64,000 nucleotides of DNA from the NCBI GenBank assembly GCA_021442155.1, contig JAKCPB010001424.1:62001-126000 (forward strand), in the 5' to 3' direction. This DNA is from Cymbidium sinense. Its lineage: Eukaryota; Streptophyta; Magnoliopsida; Asparagales; Orchidaceae. A program made the translations under genes and the position numbers. Below are positions 24,441 through 38,492 of this stretch, piece after piece. Each line of letters begins with the position of its first letter. Within the stretch, counting starts at the first letter, position 1. Below the pieces are notes generated by a model. It was given only the letters and a program-made list of their open reading frames with translations, was not told the origin of the DNA and ran no database searches.

Positions 24441-27400
24441 AACTTAGACTTAAACCTAAACCTAAACCTTAAAATAAAAAAAATAAAAATTGAAAAATAT
24501 ACTAAAATAAAATAAATAAAGACCCAAACTAAACTAAAAAGTAAAGTAAATCTAAAAATAAAAAACCTAATTAAAAAAAACTATTCATAAAATAAATATA
24601 AAATAAGCCAAAAATTAAATTAAATAAAAACTAAATAAAAACTTAAATCCAAAAAATAAACTTAAAAATAAAAAATAAAACATAAACCCGAAACTAAAAA
24701 AACACTAAACCTAAAATAAACATAAACCTCACCTAAAAAAAACTAAACTACAATAAATAAAACCTAAACTCTAAACCCTATACCCTAAACCCCAAACCCT
24801 AAACCCAAAACCTTAAACCCAAAACCCAAAACCCAAAATCCGAAACCCTAAACCTAAATTAAATAAAACCAAAAATAAATAAAATATAAAAACTAAACCA
24901 AAATAATAATAATAATAATAAAATAAAATAAAAACCTAAATTAAAACCTAAACCTAAACCAAAACCTAAAAATAAAATAAAACAAAAAAAATAAAAACTA
25001 AACTAAAATAAAATAAAAAAAAACTTAACTAAAATAAGTTAAATTAAAATTTAAACTAAACTAAAAAAATAAAATACACCTAAAAATAAAAAACCTTAAT
25101 AAAATAAAAACCTAAACTAAAACTTAAACTTAAAGCTAAACCTAAACTTAAAATAAAATAAAATAAGCCAAAAATTAAATTAAATAAAAACTAAATAACA
25201 AGTTAAACCCAAAAAATAAACTTAAAAATAAAAAATAAAACATAAACCCGAAACTAAAAAAAAGTAAACCTAAAATAAACATAAACCTCACCTAAAAAAA
25301 ACTAAACTACAATAAATAAAACCTAAACTCTAAACCCTATACCCTAAACCCAAACCCTAAACCCAAAACCCTAAACCCAAAACTCAAAACCCAAAACCCG
25401 AAACCCGAAACCCTAAACCTAAATTAAATAAAAACCAAAAAGAAATAAAATATAAAAACTAAAGAAAAATAATAATAATAATAATAATAATAAAATAAAA
25501 TAAAAGCCTAAACTAAAACATAAACCTAAACCTAAACCTAAATATAAAATAAAACAAAAAAAACTAAACTAAAATAAAATAAATAAATAAAAAAACTTAA
25601 CTAAAATAGGTTAAATTAAAATTTAAACTAAACTAAAAAATTAAAATACACCTAAAAATAAAAAACCTAAATAAAATAAAAACCTAAATTAAAACTTAAA
25701 CTTAAACGTAAACCTAAACCTTAAAATAAAATAAAATGAAAAGTGAAATCTAAACTAAAATAAAATAAATAACAACATAAACTAAAATAAAAAATAAAAT
25801 AAACTTTAAAAAAACATAAATAAAATAAAAAATAAACATAAAGTAAAATTAAAATAAATCTAAAATTAAATTAAATAAAAACCTAAACTAAAAAAATAAA
25901 CTTAAAAATAAAAAAAACAAAGCTGAAACCCTAAACTAAAAAAAAAAACCTAAACCTAAAATAAACATAATAAAATAAACAAAAACCTAACTTAAAATAA
26001 ACTAAACTAAAATAAATAAAACCTAAAGCCTAAACCCTAAACCCTAAACCCTCAACCCCAAACCCAAAACCCAAAACCTAAAACCAAAAGCCCTAAACGC
26101 AAAACCCTAAACCAAAATTAAATAAAAGCCATAAATAAATAAAATTAAAGAATTAAACCTAAATAAAATAATAATAAAATAAAATAAAAACCTAAACTAA
26201 AAAATAAACCTAAACCTAAACCTATAAATAAAATAAAATAAAAAACATAACCTAAACTAAAATAAAATATATAAAATAAAAACTAATCAAAAATAAATTA
26301 AACTAAAATTTAAACTAAACTAGAAAAATAAAATACACCTAAAAATAAAAAACCTAAATAAAATAAAAACCTAAACTAAAACCTAGACATAAACATAAAC
26401 CAACACCTTAAAATAAAATAAATAATAATTGAAAACTAAACTAAAATAAAATAAATAGAAACCTAAACTAAAATAAAAAATAAAATAAACCTAATAAAAA
26501 AATTGATAGAAAATAAAACTAAACATAAAATAAAAAACAAAATAAACCTAAAATTAAATTAATTAAAATAAATAAAAAATAAACCCAAAAAAATAAACCT
26601 AAAAAAACCTAAAATAAAAAAAAAAACCTAACCTAAATAAACTAAACTAAAATAAATAAAACCAAAACTCTAAAGCCTAAACCCCAAACCCTAAACCCTA
26701 AAACCCTAAACCATAAACCCTAAACCCTAAACCTAAATTAAATCAAAATGAAATATAAATAAAATAAAAAACTTAAACCTAAATAAAAACAATAATAAAA
26801 TAAAATAAAAACCTAAACAAAAACCAAAACCTAAACCTAAACCTAAAATAAAATAAAATATAAAATAAAACTAAACTAAAATAAAATAAATAAAAAATAA
26901 AAATTAAACTAAAATAAATTAAATTAAAATCTAAACTAAACTAAAAAAAAATGAAATACACCTAAAATTAAAAAACCTAAATTAAATAAAAATAGAACAT
27001 AAAATAAACCTAAAATAAAATTGATAAAAACTAAAAACATAAACCTAAAAATAAACCTAGAAATAATAAAATAAATAATAAATAAAACCTAAACCATAAA
27101 TTAAAACCCTAAACCTAAAATAAATAATATAAATCAACATAAACCTAAACTAAACACTAAACCCTAACACCTAAAACCCTAAACTAAACCCTAAAAAAGC
27201 TAAAACCTAAAAAACCTAAACCATAAACCATAAACATAACACTAAAACCCTAAAATTCACCTTAAACCTAAACATACATCCCTAAACAACCTAAACCCTA
27301 AACTAAACCTAAACTTAAACCCTAAACCTAAACACTAAATCCTAAACCCTAAAACTATAAACCCTAAACCCTAAACCTAAATAAACTAAACCTAAACCTA

Positions 27401-30150
27401 AAACTAAACCTAAATAAACTAAAATAAACCTAAACTAAACCTAAACCCTAAACCCTAAAACTAAATAAACCTAAACCTAAACTAAACTATAAACCCCAAT
27501 ACTTAAACCCTAAACCCTAAATAAAACCTAAACTAAATCAAAAAATAAAATAAATTAAATAAAACCTAAACCTAAATAAAAGAAAAAACTAAACTAAAAC
27601 CTAAACCTAAACCTAAACCTAAAAATAACAAAAATAAAAATAAAAACTAAACTAAAATAAAATAAATAAAAACCTAAACTAAACTAAAAGATAAAATAAA
27701 CCTAAAAATGAAAAACATAAAAGTAAAAACTAAACGTAAAACAAAATAAAATAAACCTAAAATAAAATAAAATAAAAAATAAATAAAAAATAAAAAACCT
27801 AAAAAATAAACCCTAATCTAAAAAACCTAAACCTAAAATAAACAAAATAAAATAAACAAAAACCTAAACTAAAATAAACTAAACTAAAATAAGTAAAACC
27901 TAAACACAAAACCTTAAATTCTAAACGTTAAGCCCTAAACCCTAAAAACCTAAAAACCTAAACCTAAACCTAAATAAAATAAATAAAAACCTAAACTAAA
28001 ACCTAGACTTAAACCTAAACTTAAACTTTAAAATAAAAATAATAATAATAAGTTAAAACTAGAATAAAATATAATAAATAAAGACCTAAACAAAACTAAA
28101 AAATAAAATAAACCTAAAATTAAAAAACCTAAATAAAATAAAAACTAAACATAAAATAAATATAAAATAAACCTAAAATTAACTTAAATGAAAACTAAAT
28201 AAAAACTTAAACCCAAAAAATAAACTTAAAAATAAAAAATAAAACATAAACCCTAAACTAAAAAAAAACATAAACCAAAAATAAACATAAACCTAACCTA
28301 AAATAAACTAAACTAATATAAATAAAAACTAAACCCTAAACCTTAAACCCCAAACCCTAAACCCAAAACCCAAATCCCTATACCCAAATCCCCAAAACCC
28401 TAAACCTTAAAGCTAAATTAAATAAAAACTAAAAATAAATAAAATAAAAGAAACAAAACCTAAATAAAAATAATAATAAACTAAAATAAAAACCAAAACT
28501 AAAACATAAACCTAAAAATAAAAAAATAAAAACTAAACTAAAATAAAATAAACAAAAAATAAAAACTAAACTAAAATAAGTTAAATTTAAATTTAAACTA
28601 AACTAAAAAAAATAAAATACACCTAAAAATAAATAACCTAAATAAAATAAAAACCTAAACTAAAACCTAAACTTAAACCTAAACATAAACCATAAAATAA
28701 AATAAAATAAAAAGTGAAAACTAAACAAAAATAAAATAAATAAAAACCTAAACTAAAATAAAAAATAAAATAAACCTAAAAATAAAAAACCTAAATAAAA
28801 TAAAAACTAAACATAAAATAAAAATCAAATAAACCTAAAATTAAATTAAATAAAAACTTAAACCCAAAAAATAAACTTAAAATAAAAAAAATAAACCAAA
28901 CTCTAAACTAAAAAAAAACCAAAAATAAAATAAAATAAACATAAACCTAACCTGAAATAAACTAAACTAAAATAAATAAAACCTAAACCCTAAACCCTAA
29001 ACACTAAACCCCAAACCCTAAACCCAAAACCAAAAACCCAAAGCGCTAAACCCAAAACCCTAAACCAAATTTAAATAAAAACCAAAAATAAATAAATTAA
29101 AAGAACTAAACTTAAATAATAATAATAATAAAATAAAATAAAAACCTAAACTAAAACCTAAACCTAAACCTAAATCTAAACATATAAATAAAATAAAATA
29201 AATAAAAAATCAAAATTAAACTAAAATAAATTACAAAAATTTAAACTAAACTAAATAAAATAAAATACACTAAATAAAATAAAAAAACCTAAACAAAAAA
29301 CCTAAACTTAAACTTAAACCTAAACTTTAAATTAAAATAAAATAAAATGTGAAAACTAAAATAAAATAAAATAAATAAAAACCTAAACTAAAATAAAAAA
29401 TAAAATAAACCTAAAAATAAAAAGTCTAAATCAAATAAAAACTAAACATAAAATAAAAAAAACCTAAAATTAAATTAATTAAAAATGAAATAAAAAGCTA
29501 AACCCAAATAATAAACCTAAAAATAAAAAATAAAACCTAAACCCTAAACAACAAAAAATCCTAAACTTAAAATAAACAAAAAAACATAAACATAACCTAA
29601 AATAAACTAAACTAAAATAAATAAAACCTAAACCCTAAAGCCTAAACCCCAAACCCTAAACCCTAAAACCCTAAACCCTAAACCCTAAAAAACCTAAACC
29701 TAAAAAAGCTAAACCTAAATTAAATAAACCCAAAATATATAAAATAAAACCTAAACTAAATAAAATAATAATAAAATAAAAAATAAACCTAAACTTAAAC
29801 CTAAAAATAAAATAAAATAAAAAAGTAAAACTAAACTAAAATAAAATAAATAAAAAATAAAACTAAACTAAAATAAATTAAATTAAATTATGAACTAAAT
29901 ACACCTAAAAATAAAAAAACCTAAATCAAATAAAAACTAAACATAAAATAAACATAAACTAAACCTAAAATAAAATGAATAAAAACTAAATAAAAACCTA
30001 AACCTAAAAAAATAAACCTAGAAATAATGCTTGAAAAAAAATAAAAAATAAAACCTAAACCGTAAATAGAAAAAACCTAAACCTAAAATAAATAAAATAA
30101 AATCAACATAAACCTAAACTAAAATAAATAAAACTAAAATAAATAAACCC
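24441..30150 (+). repeat. Array subfamily with AAT microsatellite and CCCAAAA words
   Basis: A distinct subfamily of the array. The order is: a CCCTAAA/CCCAAAACCC block, CTAAATTAAATAAAA, an AAT run of about 3-9 repeats, then A-rich words. It recurs starting near 24755, 25317, 26008, 26655, 28320, 28978 and 29620, most often about 560-690 bases apart. AAT runs are clear near 24903, 25449, 26168, 26787, 28467, 29119 and 29765. The junction box TTTACTTAATTT is absent from this subarray. Confidence 0.75.
24601..25720 (+). repeat. Recent tandem duplication, about 560 bp x 2
   Basis: The sequence starting AAATAAGCCAAAAATTAAAT at 24601 reappears at 25161, and the two copies stay collinear through ACATAAACCCGAAACTA, a CCCTATACCCTAAACC block and the AAT run. 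Differences are few compared with neighbouring units, so this duplication is younger than most of the array. Confidence 0.8.
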
Positions 30151-33100
30151 TAAACCCTAAACCCTAAACCCTAAACTCTTAAACCTAAAACCCTAAACCC
30201 TAAACCCTAAACCCTAAAACCTAAAACCTAAAACCATAAACCAAAACAAACAAAAAAAACCCTAAAATTAACCTTAAACACTAAACCTGCAACCCTAAAC
30301 ACCTAAAACCTCAACCCTAAAACCTTAAACCCTAAATATAAACCCTAAACTAAAACCTAAATAAACCTAAACCTAAACCTAAACCCAAACTAAACCTAAA
30401 TCTAAACTCTAAACCCTAAACCCTAAAACCTAAACCTAAACCTAAACCCTAAACCCTAAATTAAACCCTAAACCCTAAACCCTAAAACCTACAACCTTAA
30501 ACCTTAACCCTAAACCCCAAAACCCTAAATCATAAATCATAACCCTAAACCTAAACCCTAAAACCTAAACCTAAACTAAACTAAATAAACCTAAACATAA
30601 AATAAATAAATAAAATTCTATTCCTAAATATAAGAAAAATAAAAAAATAAAGACTAAAACCTAAACTTAAACCTAAACCTAAACCTAAATCGAAACCTTA
30701 ACCTAAACATAACATAAAATAAAATAAAATAAAAACTAAAATAAAGAAAAACCTAAACTAAACTAAAAAAATAAAATAAGCCTAAAAATAAAAAACCTAA
30801 ATAAAATAAAACCTAAACATAATATAAAAAAGAAAATAAACATAAAATATAAATAAAATAAAAACTAAATAAAAACTTAAACCTAAAATTAAACCTAAAA
30901 TAAATAAAAAATAAAACCTAAACCTTAAACTACAATACAAAACTTAAACCTAAAAAAATAAAAATAAACCAAAACCTAAACTAAAATAACTAAAACCTAA
31001 ACCAAAACCTAAACTAAACTAAACATAAACATAAACCTAAACTAAATAAAATTAAATGTACTAAAAATAAACTTAAACCTAAACTAAAAAAAATAAACTC
31101 AAAAATAAACCTAAAATAAAAATATAAAACATAAACCTGAAAAAATAAAATGAAAACCTAAACCTAAATCTAAAAATAAAAAATGAAACCTAAAAATAAA
31201 AAATAAAATAAAATAAAAATAAAACTAAAATAAAAAATAAACATAAACCTAAACCTAAAAAATAAACAAAATAAAAACCTAAACTAAAATAAATAAATAA
31301 ACTAAATAAAATAAAAAATAAACCTAAATAAAAGATAAAATAAATTAAATAAACCTAAAAAGATTAACTTAATTTTTTTTAAAAAAAACCCTAAACCCTA
31401 AACCCTAAACCCTAAACACTAAATCCTAAACCCCACCCTAAACCCTAAACCCTAAAACTAACCCTAAACTCTAAACCCTAAACATAAAATCCTAAACCCT
31501 AAACCCTAAACCCTAAACCCTAAAAGCCCTAAACCCTAAACCATAAACCCTAAACAAACCCTAAACTATAAATTATAAACCATAAACCCTAAACTAAAAC
31601 CTAAACTTAAATTAAAAAACCTAAACCAAAACTTAAAACTAAATAAACTAAAACCCTAAACATAAATAAACTAAAATTAAAACCTAAATAAACATAAATA
31701 AATAAACTAAAAAATAAACCTAAATAAACCTAAATAAATAAAATAAATAAACATAAACCTAAACCTAAACTAAATTAACCTAAACCTAAAATAAAAATAA
31801 AAACCTAAACCTAAACCTACACCTAAAAACTAAAAAAAAATAAACAACCAAAAACTTAAACTAAACAAAATAAATAAAAATAAAAAATAAAACTAAACCT
31901 AATCTTAAACCTAAACATAAATAAATAAAAAAAAATAAATGAAACTAAAATAAATAAATAAAATAAAATAAAACCTAAACCTAAACCTAAACCTAAATTA
32001 AACTAAACTAAATAAACATAAATAAACCTAAACCCAAAACCTATATCTAAACCTAAACTAAAAACCTACACCTAAAATAAATCTGAACCTAAACCTAAAC
32101 TAAACTAAAAAACTAAAAACTAAAAATCCTAAACCTAAAAAACCTAAACCTAAACTAAACTAAATGTACCTAAACCTAAACCTAAACCTAAACTAAATAA
32201 AAAAAGAAAAAATAAATAAATGAAAAATAATGCTAAACCTAAACCTAAACCTAAAATGTAAACCTAAACCTAAACCTAAACCTAAAATTAAACCTAAACT
32301 AAACCTAAACCTAAAACCTAAACCTAAAACCTAAACTTAAACCTAAACGAAAATAAATATATAAAATAAACCAAACCTAATAAAATAAAAACCTAAACTA
32401 AAATAAACTAGACTAAAAACCTAAACCTAAAAGATGAAAATAAAATAAAAACCTAATCAAAACAAAAAACCTAAACTAAACCAAAACTTAAAAAAAATAA
32501 ACCTAAATTTAAACCTAAACTAAAATAAATAAAATAACCTAAAAAAATAAAAATTAAACATAAAATAAACTAAAAAAATAAAACCTAAACCTAACCCTAA
32601 ACTTAAACCTAAACCAAAACCTAAAAACCTAAACCTAAACTAAAATAAACTAAACTAAATAAAATAAAAACCTAAACTTAAACCTAAACCTAAACCTAAA
32701 TAATAATCTAAACAAAACTAAATAAACTAAAAATAAATAAAATAAACCTACTAAATAAAACCTAAACATAAACCCTAAACTTAACTAAATAAAAAACCTA
32801 AACTAAACCTAAAAACCTAAACCTAAACCAAAATAAACCTAAAACCTAAACCTAAATAAACCTAAACCTAAACCCTAAATTAAGTTTAAACTAAACCTAA
32901 AATACACCTAAACCCTAAACTATAACCCTAAAACCTAAACCCTAAACCTAAACCCTAAAACTTATAATCCTAAAGCCTAAACACTAAACCCCAAATCCTA
33001 AACCTTAAACCCTTAAACTAATCATAAATCCTAAACCTAAACCCTAAAACCCTAAGCCCTAAACCCTAAACCCTAAACCCTAAACCTTAAACACTAAAAC

Positions 33101-33223
33101 CTACAACCCTAAACACTAAACTCTAAACCCTAAACCCTAAACACTAAAACCTATCACCCTAAACCCTAAACCCTAAACACCAAACCCTAAACTCTAAATA
33201 AACACTAAAACCTAAAAACCTAA
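30151..33223 (+). repeat. CCCTAAA and CCTAAA (hexamer) array
   Basis: CCCTAAA blocks lie near 30150-30560, 31380-31640 and 32920-33210. The section from about 31900 to 32900 is rich in uninterrupted six-base CCTAAA words rather than the seven-base telomere word. A diverged junction box (GATTAACTTAATTT) lies at 31362-31375. No gene is visible. Confidence 0.85.
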
Positions 33224-33485
33224 AAACCTAAGAACTACCGATGGAGGATAATAAGATATCGAATATGATGGTGGATACCCCTAAGAGGTAAGATGGGAAC
33301 TGAGAAACTAAAGAATGATCGAATCTACTACTAAAACTATGTCTTTATAAGAGAAAGTTTTATCTTGGGTTTTGATCCGCTATTCGTGCTCATTTTTTAT
33401 CTATGTCGTTAGTTGTGTCTTAAAAATTTGGTGTGTTACTTGGTTGATGAAATACAAGAACTGCTAATAAATTTATTCTCTCAAA
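33224..33485 (+). pseudogene. Glycine-rich RNA-binding protein 3' fragment, copy 4
   Basis: Starts with CCTAAGAACTACCGATGGAG, then a shortened end of the coding region (GATATCGAATATGATGGTGGA, a decayed 'RGYDGG' segment). A 3' untranslated region follows with ACTATGTCTTTATAAGAGA, GGTGTGTTACTTGGTTGATG and TTTATTCTCT. It ends in an A-run then ACCAAAACCCTAAACCC. Most of the glycine-rich region has been lost compared with copies 2, 3 and 7. Confidence 0.8.
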
Positions 33486-35270
33486 AACCAAAACCCTAAA
33501 CCCTAAACTAAAGCTTGAACCCTAAACCTAAAATTGAAACCTAAACCCTAAACCCTAAACCATAAACCCTAAACTAATCATAAACCCAAAATCCTAAATC
33601 ATAAAAAGCTAAAAACCTAAACCTAAACTAAAAAAAAAACCTATAAATAAAATAAATAAATAATCCTAAACAAAAATGAAAATAAAATAAAATAAAATAA
33701 AAACCTAAACTAAAACCTAAACCTAAACCTAAACTTAAGCCTAAACTTGATAAGAAAATAAATAAATAAAAAATACAACTAAACTAAAATAAAATAAATA
33801 AAACTAAACCTAAAAGATAAACCTAAACATAAACCTAAACTAAAATAAATAAACTAAAATAAAACCTAAACTAAAATAAATAAACTAAACTAAATAAAAT
33901 AAAAAATAAACCCAAAAAAAAAATTAAAATTAAAATAAACTAAAATAAAAAAGGATAATCTAATTAAACTTAAGCCTACAAGTTTATTTACTATAAAAAT
34001 TTAAAAAATAAATCTGTAAAAATAAAAATAAAAAATAATAGAAACCCTAACCATAAACCCTAAACACTAAACCCTAAAACCCTAAACCTTAAACCCTAAA
34101 CCTTTAAACCCTAAACCCTAAAAACCTAAAACCTAAACTTAAATCTAAACATAATAAAACCTAAAAATAAAATAAATAAAAAAACCTAAACTTAAATAAA
34201 ATAAAATAAAATAAAAACCTAAACTAAAACCTATACTTAAACCTAAGCATAAAAATAAAATAAAATAAAAAATAAAAACTAAATTGAAATAAAATAAATA
34301 AAAACATAAACTAAACTATAAAATAAAATAAACCTAAAAATAAAAAACTTAAATAAAATAAAACCATACGTAAAATAAAAATAAACTAAACCTAAAATAA
34401 AACTTAATAAAAACATAATCCTAAAAAAGAACTAAACTCTAAACTAAAAAATAACCTAAACATAAATTAAACAAAATAAAATAAACTTAAACCAAAACTA
34501 AAATAAACAAAACTTAACCCTAAACCTAAAATAAACTAAACCTAAACCCTAAAATAAATAAAATAAAATAAACTAAAAATAAAGTTAAACCTAAACTAAA
34601 AAATAAAACCTAAAAATAAACCTGAAATAAAAACCTAAAATCTAAATCTAAAAAGAAAAAAAATCTAAACCTAAACCTAAAAATAAAAAATTAAACCTAA
34701 ACCTAAAATGAAAATAATAAATAAAACTAAACTAAAAAATAAACATAAACCTAAACTAAAATAAATAAACTAAACTAAATAACAAATAAAAAACAAGCCT
34801 AAGTAATCAAATACACTAAAATAAATTTAAAATAAACTAAATAAACCTACACATATTGATTTACATAATTTAAAAAAAGAACCCTAAACCCTAAACCCTA
34901 AACCTTATATCATAAACACTAAACCCTAAAATGTAAACCCTAAACCTAAACCCTTAACCTAAACCTAAACCCTAAACATAAATCCTAAACCTAACCTACC
35001 CTAAACCCTAAACCATAAAAAATTTTAAACCTTAAACCCTAAAACCCCAAACCCTAAACCCTAAACCTTAAAAATCCATAAACCCTAAACCCTAATGTAA
35101 CATAAACCCTTAACCCTAAACCATAAACTTACCATAAACCCTGAACCCCCTACAACCCTAAACCCTAAGCCTTAAACCCTAAACCCTAAGCCTTATAACC
35201 CAAAACCCTAAACCCTACACCCTCAAAACCCTCAAAACCCTAAACCCTAAACCCTATACCCTAAACCCTA
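33486..35270 (+). repeat. CCCTAAA / A-rich composite array
   Basis: CCCTAAA blocks lie near 33490-33600, 34040-34130 and 34875-35270, with A-rich words between. Diverged junction boxes lie near 33981 (GTTTATTTACTATAAAAATT) and at 34858-34871 (GATTTACATAATTT). No gene is visible. Confidence 0.88.
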
Positions 35271-36868
35271 AACTTATTTTCATATTTTGGCATAAGTTGA
35301 GTTATGTTTTAACCTCTTACTTTTGGGTTGGCTTGGTTTTTCAACCCTATCTTCTCCGCCTAATCAAGTCTGGTGGATAAGATGGTTTTTACTTTGGTTT
35401 ATTCTATTTTACCTCATTTGTTACCTCCCATTGAAGTCAAATTTCTTTTGTTTTTCATGGTTGATGGGTGGCCTTCCCTGGGAACTATTGTTGATTTTGC
35501 CTGGCCATTTTGAATTTCTACTTTTGGTCACTATTCCTTATTGTTTGTTTAGATTATTTTTGCCTTGGTTTTGTGTTGTTATTCTCTGGGATTAGCCTCT
35601 ATGCATTATTTGCAACAAATTTTATTGAAATTATGCTCTGCTCGCTTAGTCTTTGTTGTTGAAGTTTTTTTTTATGGTCGGCTAGGCTATTGTTGCCTTT
35701 CTATGGTGGTTGTGCTTTTGACCTCTTGTGGAGTTTTATTTGTTTTCTAGTTTACATTGGCTATGGGGATGCTTCCTTTGTTGTTACTTATGATGGGTTG
35801 ATTCCTGGTATGGCTTTTAGTTAGTTGTTTGGTTGGAGGACTTATAATCTTGGTTGGTTGATTTTTCCTTGTTGGTCTTTTTTTCCTTTTTGATAATTTC
35901 TTGGTGCCTTTGTTGTGAAAACCTTGATTCAACTTTTGGTTTTAGTGGTTGGTTGCCTTTGTCCCTCTTGTGTGGTTATTTTGTTCTAGTTATTTGTAAT
36001 GGTTACTATGTTCCTTCATTGATGGACTTTTTGAGCTATTTAGTCATTTGGTTCACCTGGTTAGCTTATGATATACTTGTTAGACTTTCTTGAGGGCTCC
36101 TATCTTGGTTTTGTTGGTTGTTCTTTGTTAATCGCATGGTCCGGTGTTCGATGGTCGGTTCAGTTTTCCTAAAGCTTGGATGGTATTTGCATAATGGTCT
36201 TGGTGTTTTGACTTCTCTAGCCTCCCCTAGTTATTGTGATTACCTTGGTTTTTTTTGGTGGTTTGGTAAGCTAGTTGTTGGTTAGTTGCTCTATTTAATG
36301 GTGTAAGATCTAGAACCCATGAATGACCGCCTTGAATGTTTGCTTGTATCAGGTGTGATGGCAATGATGGCTTTGATGTTACTCACCTATTCTCTCTAAT
36401 TGGTAGCATTACATATAATTGTAACCCTTCTTTATGAAGTTTGGATGCTCATATGAATTGTTGCCCTGAGATGATCCTAAAGCTGCCTTCTCGCCTCTCC
36501 TTTCCTATCTTTATCTTTATCTTTTAGCTATGACTTTACCTTTGTAGTGGTTTGTAGATTTCTTTTATAGTTGGAACTTTACATAAATGGTCATTACCAA
36601 CCCAAGTGTTGTTATTGAGGATCTTGCTATTTTCTTTCTCAAAGGAATCATGAATTGTCTAACATCATTTTACTATAAGGATTTATTTTAACTAACTTTT
36701 CTCTTATACTTTTACCTAAATTTGTTCTTTGCTTTCTTTTTTTACTAATGTACTTAAATGGGGTTTTGCTCTTTAAGTTTCTTATACTCATAGTAGAATT
36801 TTAGAGTTTACCCCTTTAAGGACATATCTTCTCCTTTTATTGTAATAAAATTCTAACTTTCTCAAAAA
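35271..36868 (+). mobile_element. LINE 3' end (5'-truncated)
   Basis: T-rich island of normal complexity whose end matches the other LINE tails: GTAACCCTTC (36421-36430), AAGTTTGGATGCTCAT (36437-36452), CCCTTTAAGGACATATC near 36809 and TTGTAATAAAATTCTAAC near 36840. A tail of seven A follows, then ACCCAAAACCC and CCCTAAA repeats. The open frames at 35323-36093 are tryptophan/leucine/phenylalanine-rich and domain-free. I read this as a LINE copy reduced to its 3' untranslated region. The GR-RBP family words are absent here. Confidence 0.65.
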
Positions 36869-37164
36869 AATACCCAAAACCCAAAACCCTAAACCCTAAA
36901 CCCTAAATCCTAAACTAACCATAAACCCTAAACCCGAAACTCTAAAAAACTAAAAACCTAATCCTAAACCTTAATCTTGAACAAAAATAAAATTAAATTA
37001 TAAAATAAAATAAAACTAAAACCTTAAGCTTAACCTAAACCTAAAAGAAAATAAAAAAAATAAAAATGAAATAAACAAAAATAAATAAATAATTAATTAA
37101 TTAATTAAATAAATAAAAAGAAATAAACCCGAAACCCTAAACTAAAAAATAAACCTTAAAATAA

Positions 37165-37310
37165 ACCTAAAAGTTATGGAAAAAATAAACCCTTCTATTT
37201 TATTATTTTATGTGTTCATTTTATATCTTCATGTAGTAGAAAACTTGTGTGTTACTTGGTTGATAAATTGAAAAGAAAAACTTGAATACTTGTCTTCCTA
37301 AAAATAAAAC
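37165..37310 (+). pseudogene. GR-RBP 3' untranslated remnant, copy 5
   Basis: Keeps GTTATGGA, TTTTATGTGTTCATTTTATA, AACTTGTGTGTTACTTGGTT and GAAAAGAAAAACTTGAATAC, in the same order as the 3' untranslated region of the better copies. The coding part is missing. It runs into CTAAAAATAAAAC and then CCCTAAA. Confidence 0.65.
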
Positions 37311-38479
37311 TACAAACCCTAAACCCTAAATAAAAACCTGAACCCTAACCCTAAACCCTAAACCCTAAACCCTAAAAACCCTAAAACCTAAACCTAAACC
37401 CTAAACCCTAAACCCAAAACCCTAAACCCTAAACCTAAACCCTAAACTCAAACCCTAAACCCTATAACCTAAACCCTAAACCATAAACCCAAAACCTAAA
37501 ACTCTAAGCCCTAAACCATAAACCTACAACCCTAAACCCTAAACCTACAACCATAAATCCTAAACCCTAAACCATAAACCTTAAGAAACCTTAAACCTTA
37601 AACCCTAAAACCATAAACCTAAACCCTAAACCCTAAACCCTAAACCCTAAACCCTAAACCCTAAACCTTAAATCCTAAACAAACCCTAAACCCTAAATCG
37701 TAAACCCTAAGCCATAAACCCTAAAAAATAATAAAAAGTAAACCAATAAAAATAAACTAAAATAAAATAAATAAAACATAAAAAAAAATTAAAAAATAAA
37801 ATAAACCTAAGAATAAAAAAATTAAATAAAATAAAACTAAACAAATAAAATAAATAAACCTAAAATAAACCTAAAATAAAAAAATTAAAGAGTAAATAAA
37901 ACCTAAAACCATAAACCTTATAAGAAAACCCAAAACCCTAAACCTAAATCCTAAACCTTAAACCCTAACCTTAAGTTCTAAATGCTAAACTAAACCTAAA
38001 CCCAAACTAAACCTTAAACCAACAACCTAAACCTAAACCTAAACCTTAAACCTAAACCCTAAACTTTAAACCCTAAATCCTAAACACTAAACTATAAATC
38101 CTAAACCCTAAACCTAAAATCCTAAAACCACTTAACCCTAAACCCTAAACAAGTAAACCCTACAACTCAAACCCTAAACCTAAACCTAAACTTAAACCCT
38201 AAAAAACTAAACTAAAAATTCTAAACCCTAAAACTCCTAAACCCTAAGTAACCCTAAACCTAAACTAAACCCTAAATACTAACTAAACCAAAACTCCTAA
38301 ACTCTAAACTAACCTAAACCTTAAAATGCTAAACCCTAAACCTAAAACCTAACCTAACCTTAAACCATATAAAGTAAAACTAAACCTTAAATCCTAAACC
38401 CTAAACCCTAAAATAAAAATAATAATATAATATATATTAAAATAATTAAAAAATAAACTAAATAAACTTAAACATACAG

Positions 38480-38492
38480 GTTTACTTAATTT
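38480..38492 (+). repeat. Junction box GTTTACTTAATTT
   Basis: Exact box, preceded by AAACATACAG, followed by an A-run and CCCTAAACCC. Confidence 0.8.

Noticed and set aside
24901..25480. CRISPR-like array of regularly spaced repeats
   Set aside because: The repeats are AAT microsatellites and telomere-like words without unique spacers, in a eukaryotic context.
35323..36093. Open frames of 60-90 codons rich in Trp, Leu and Phe
   Set aside because: Same reason: T-rich LINE tail, overlapping frames, no domain.
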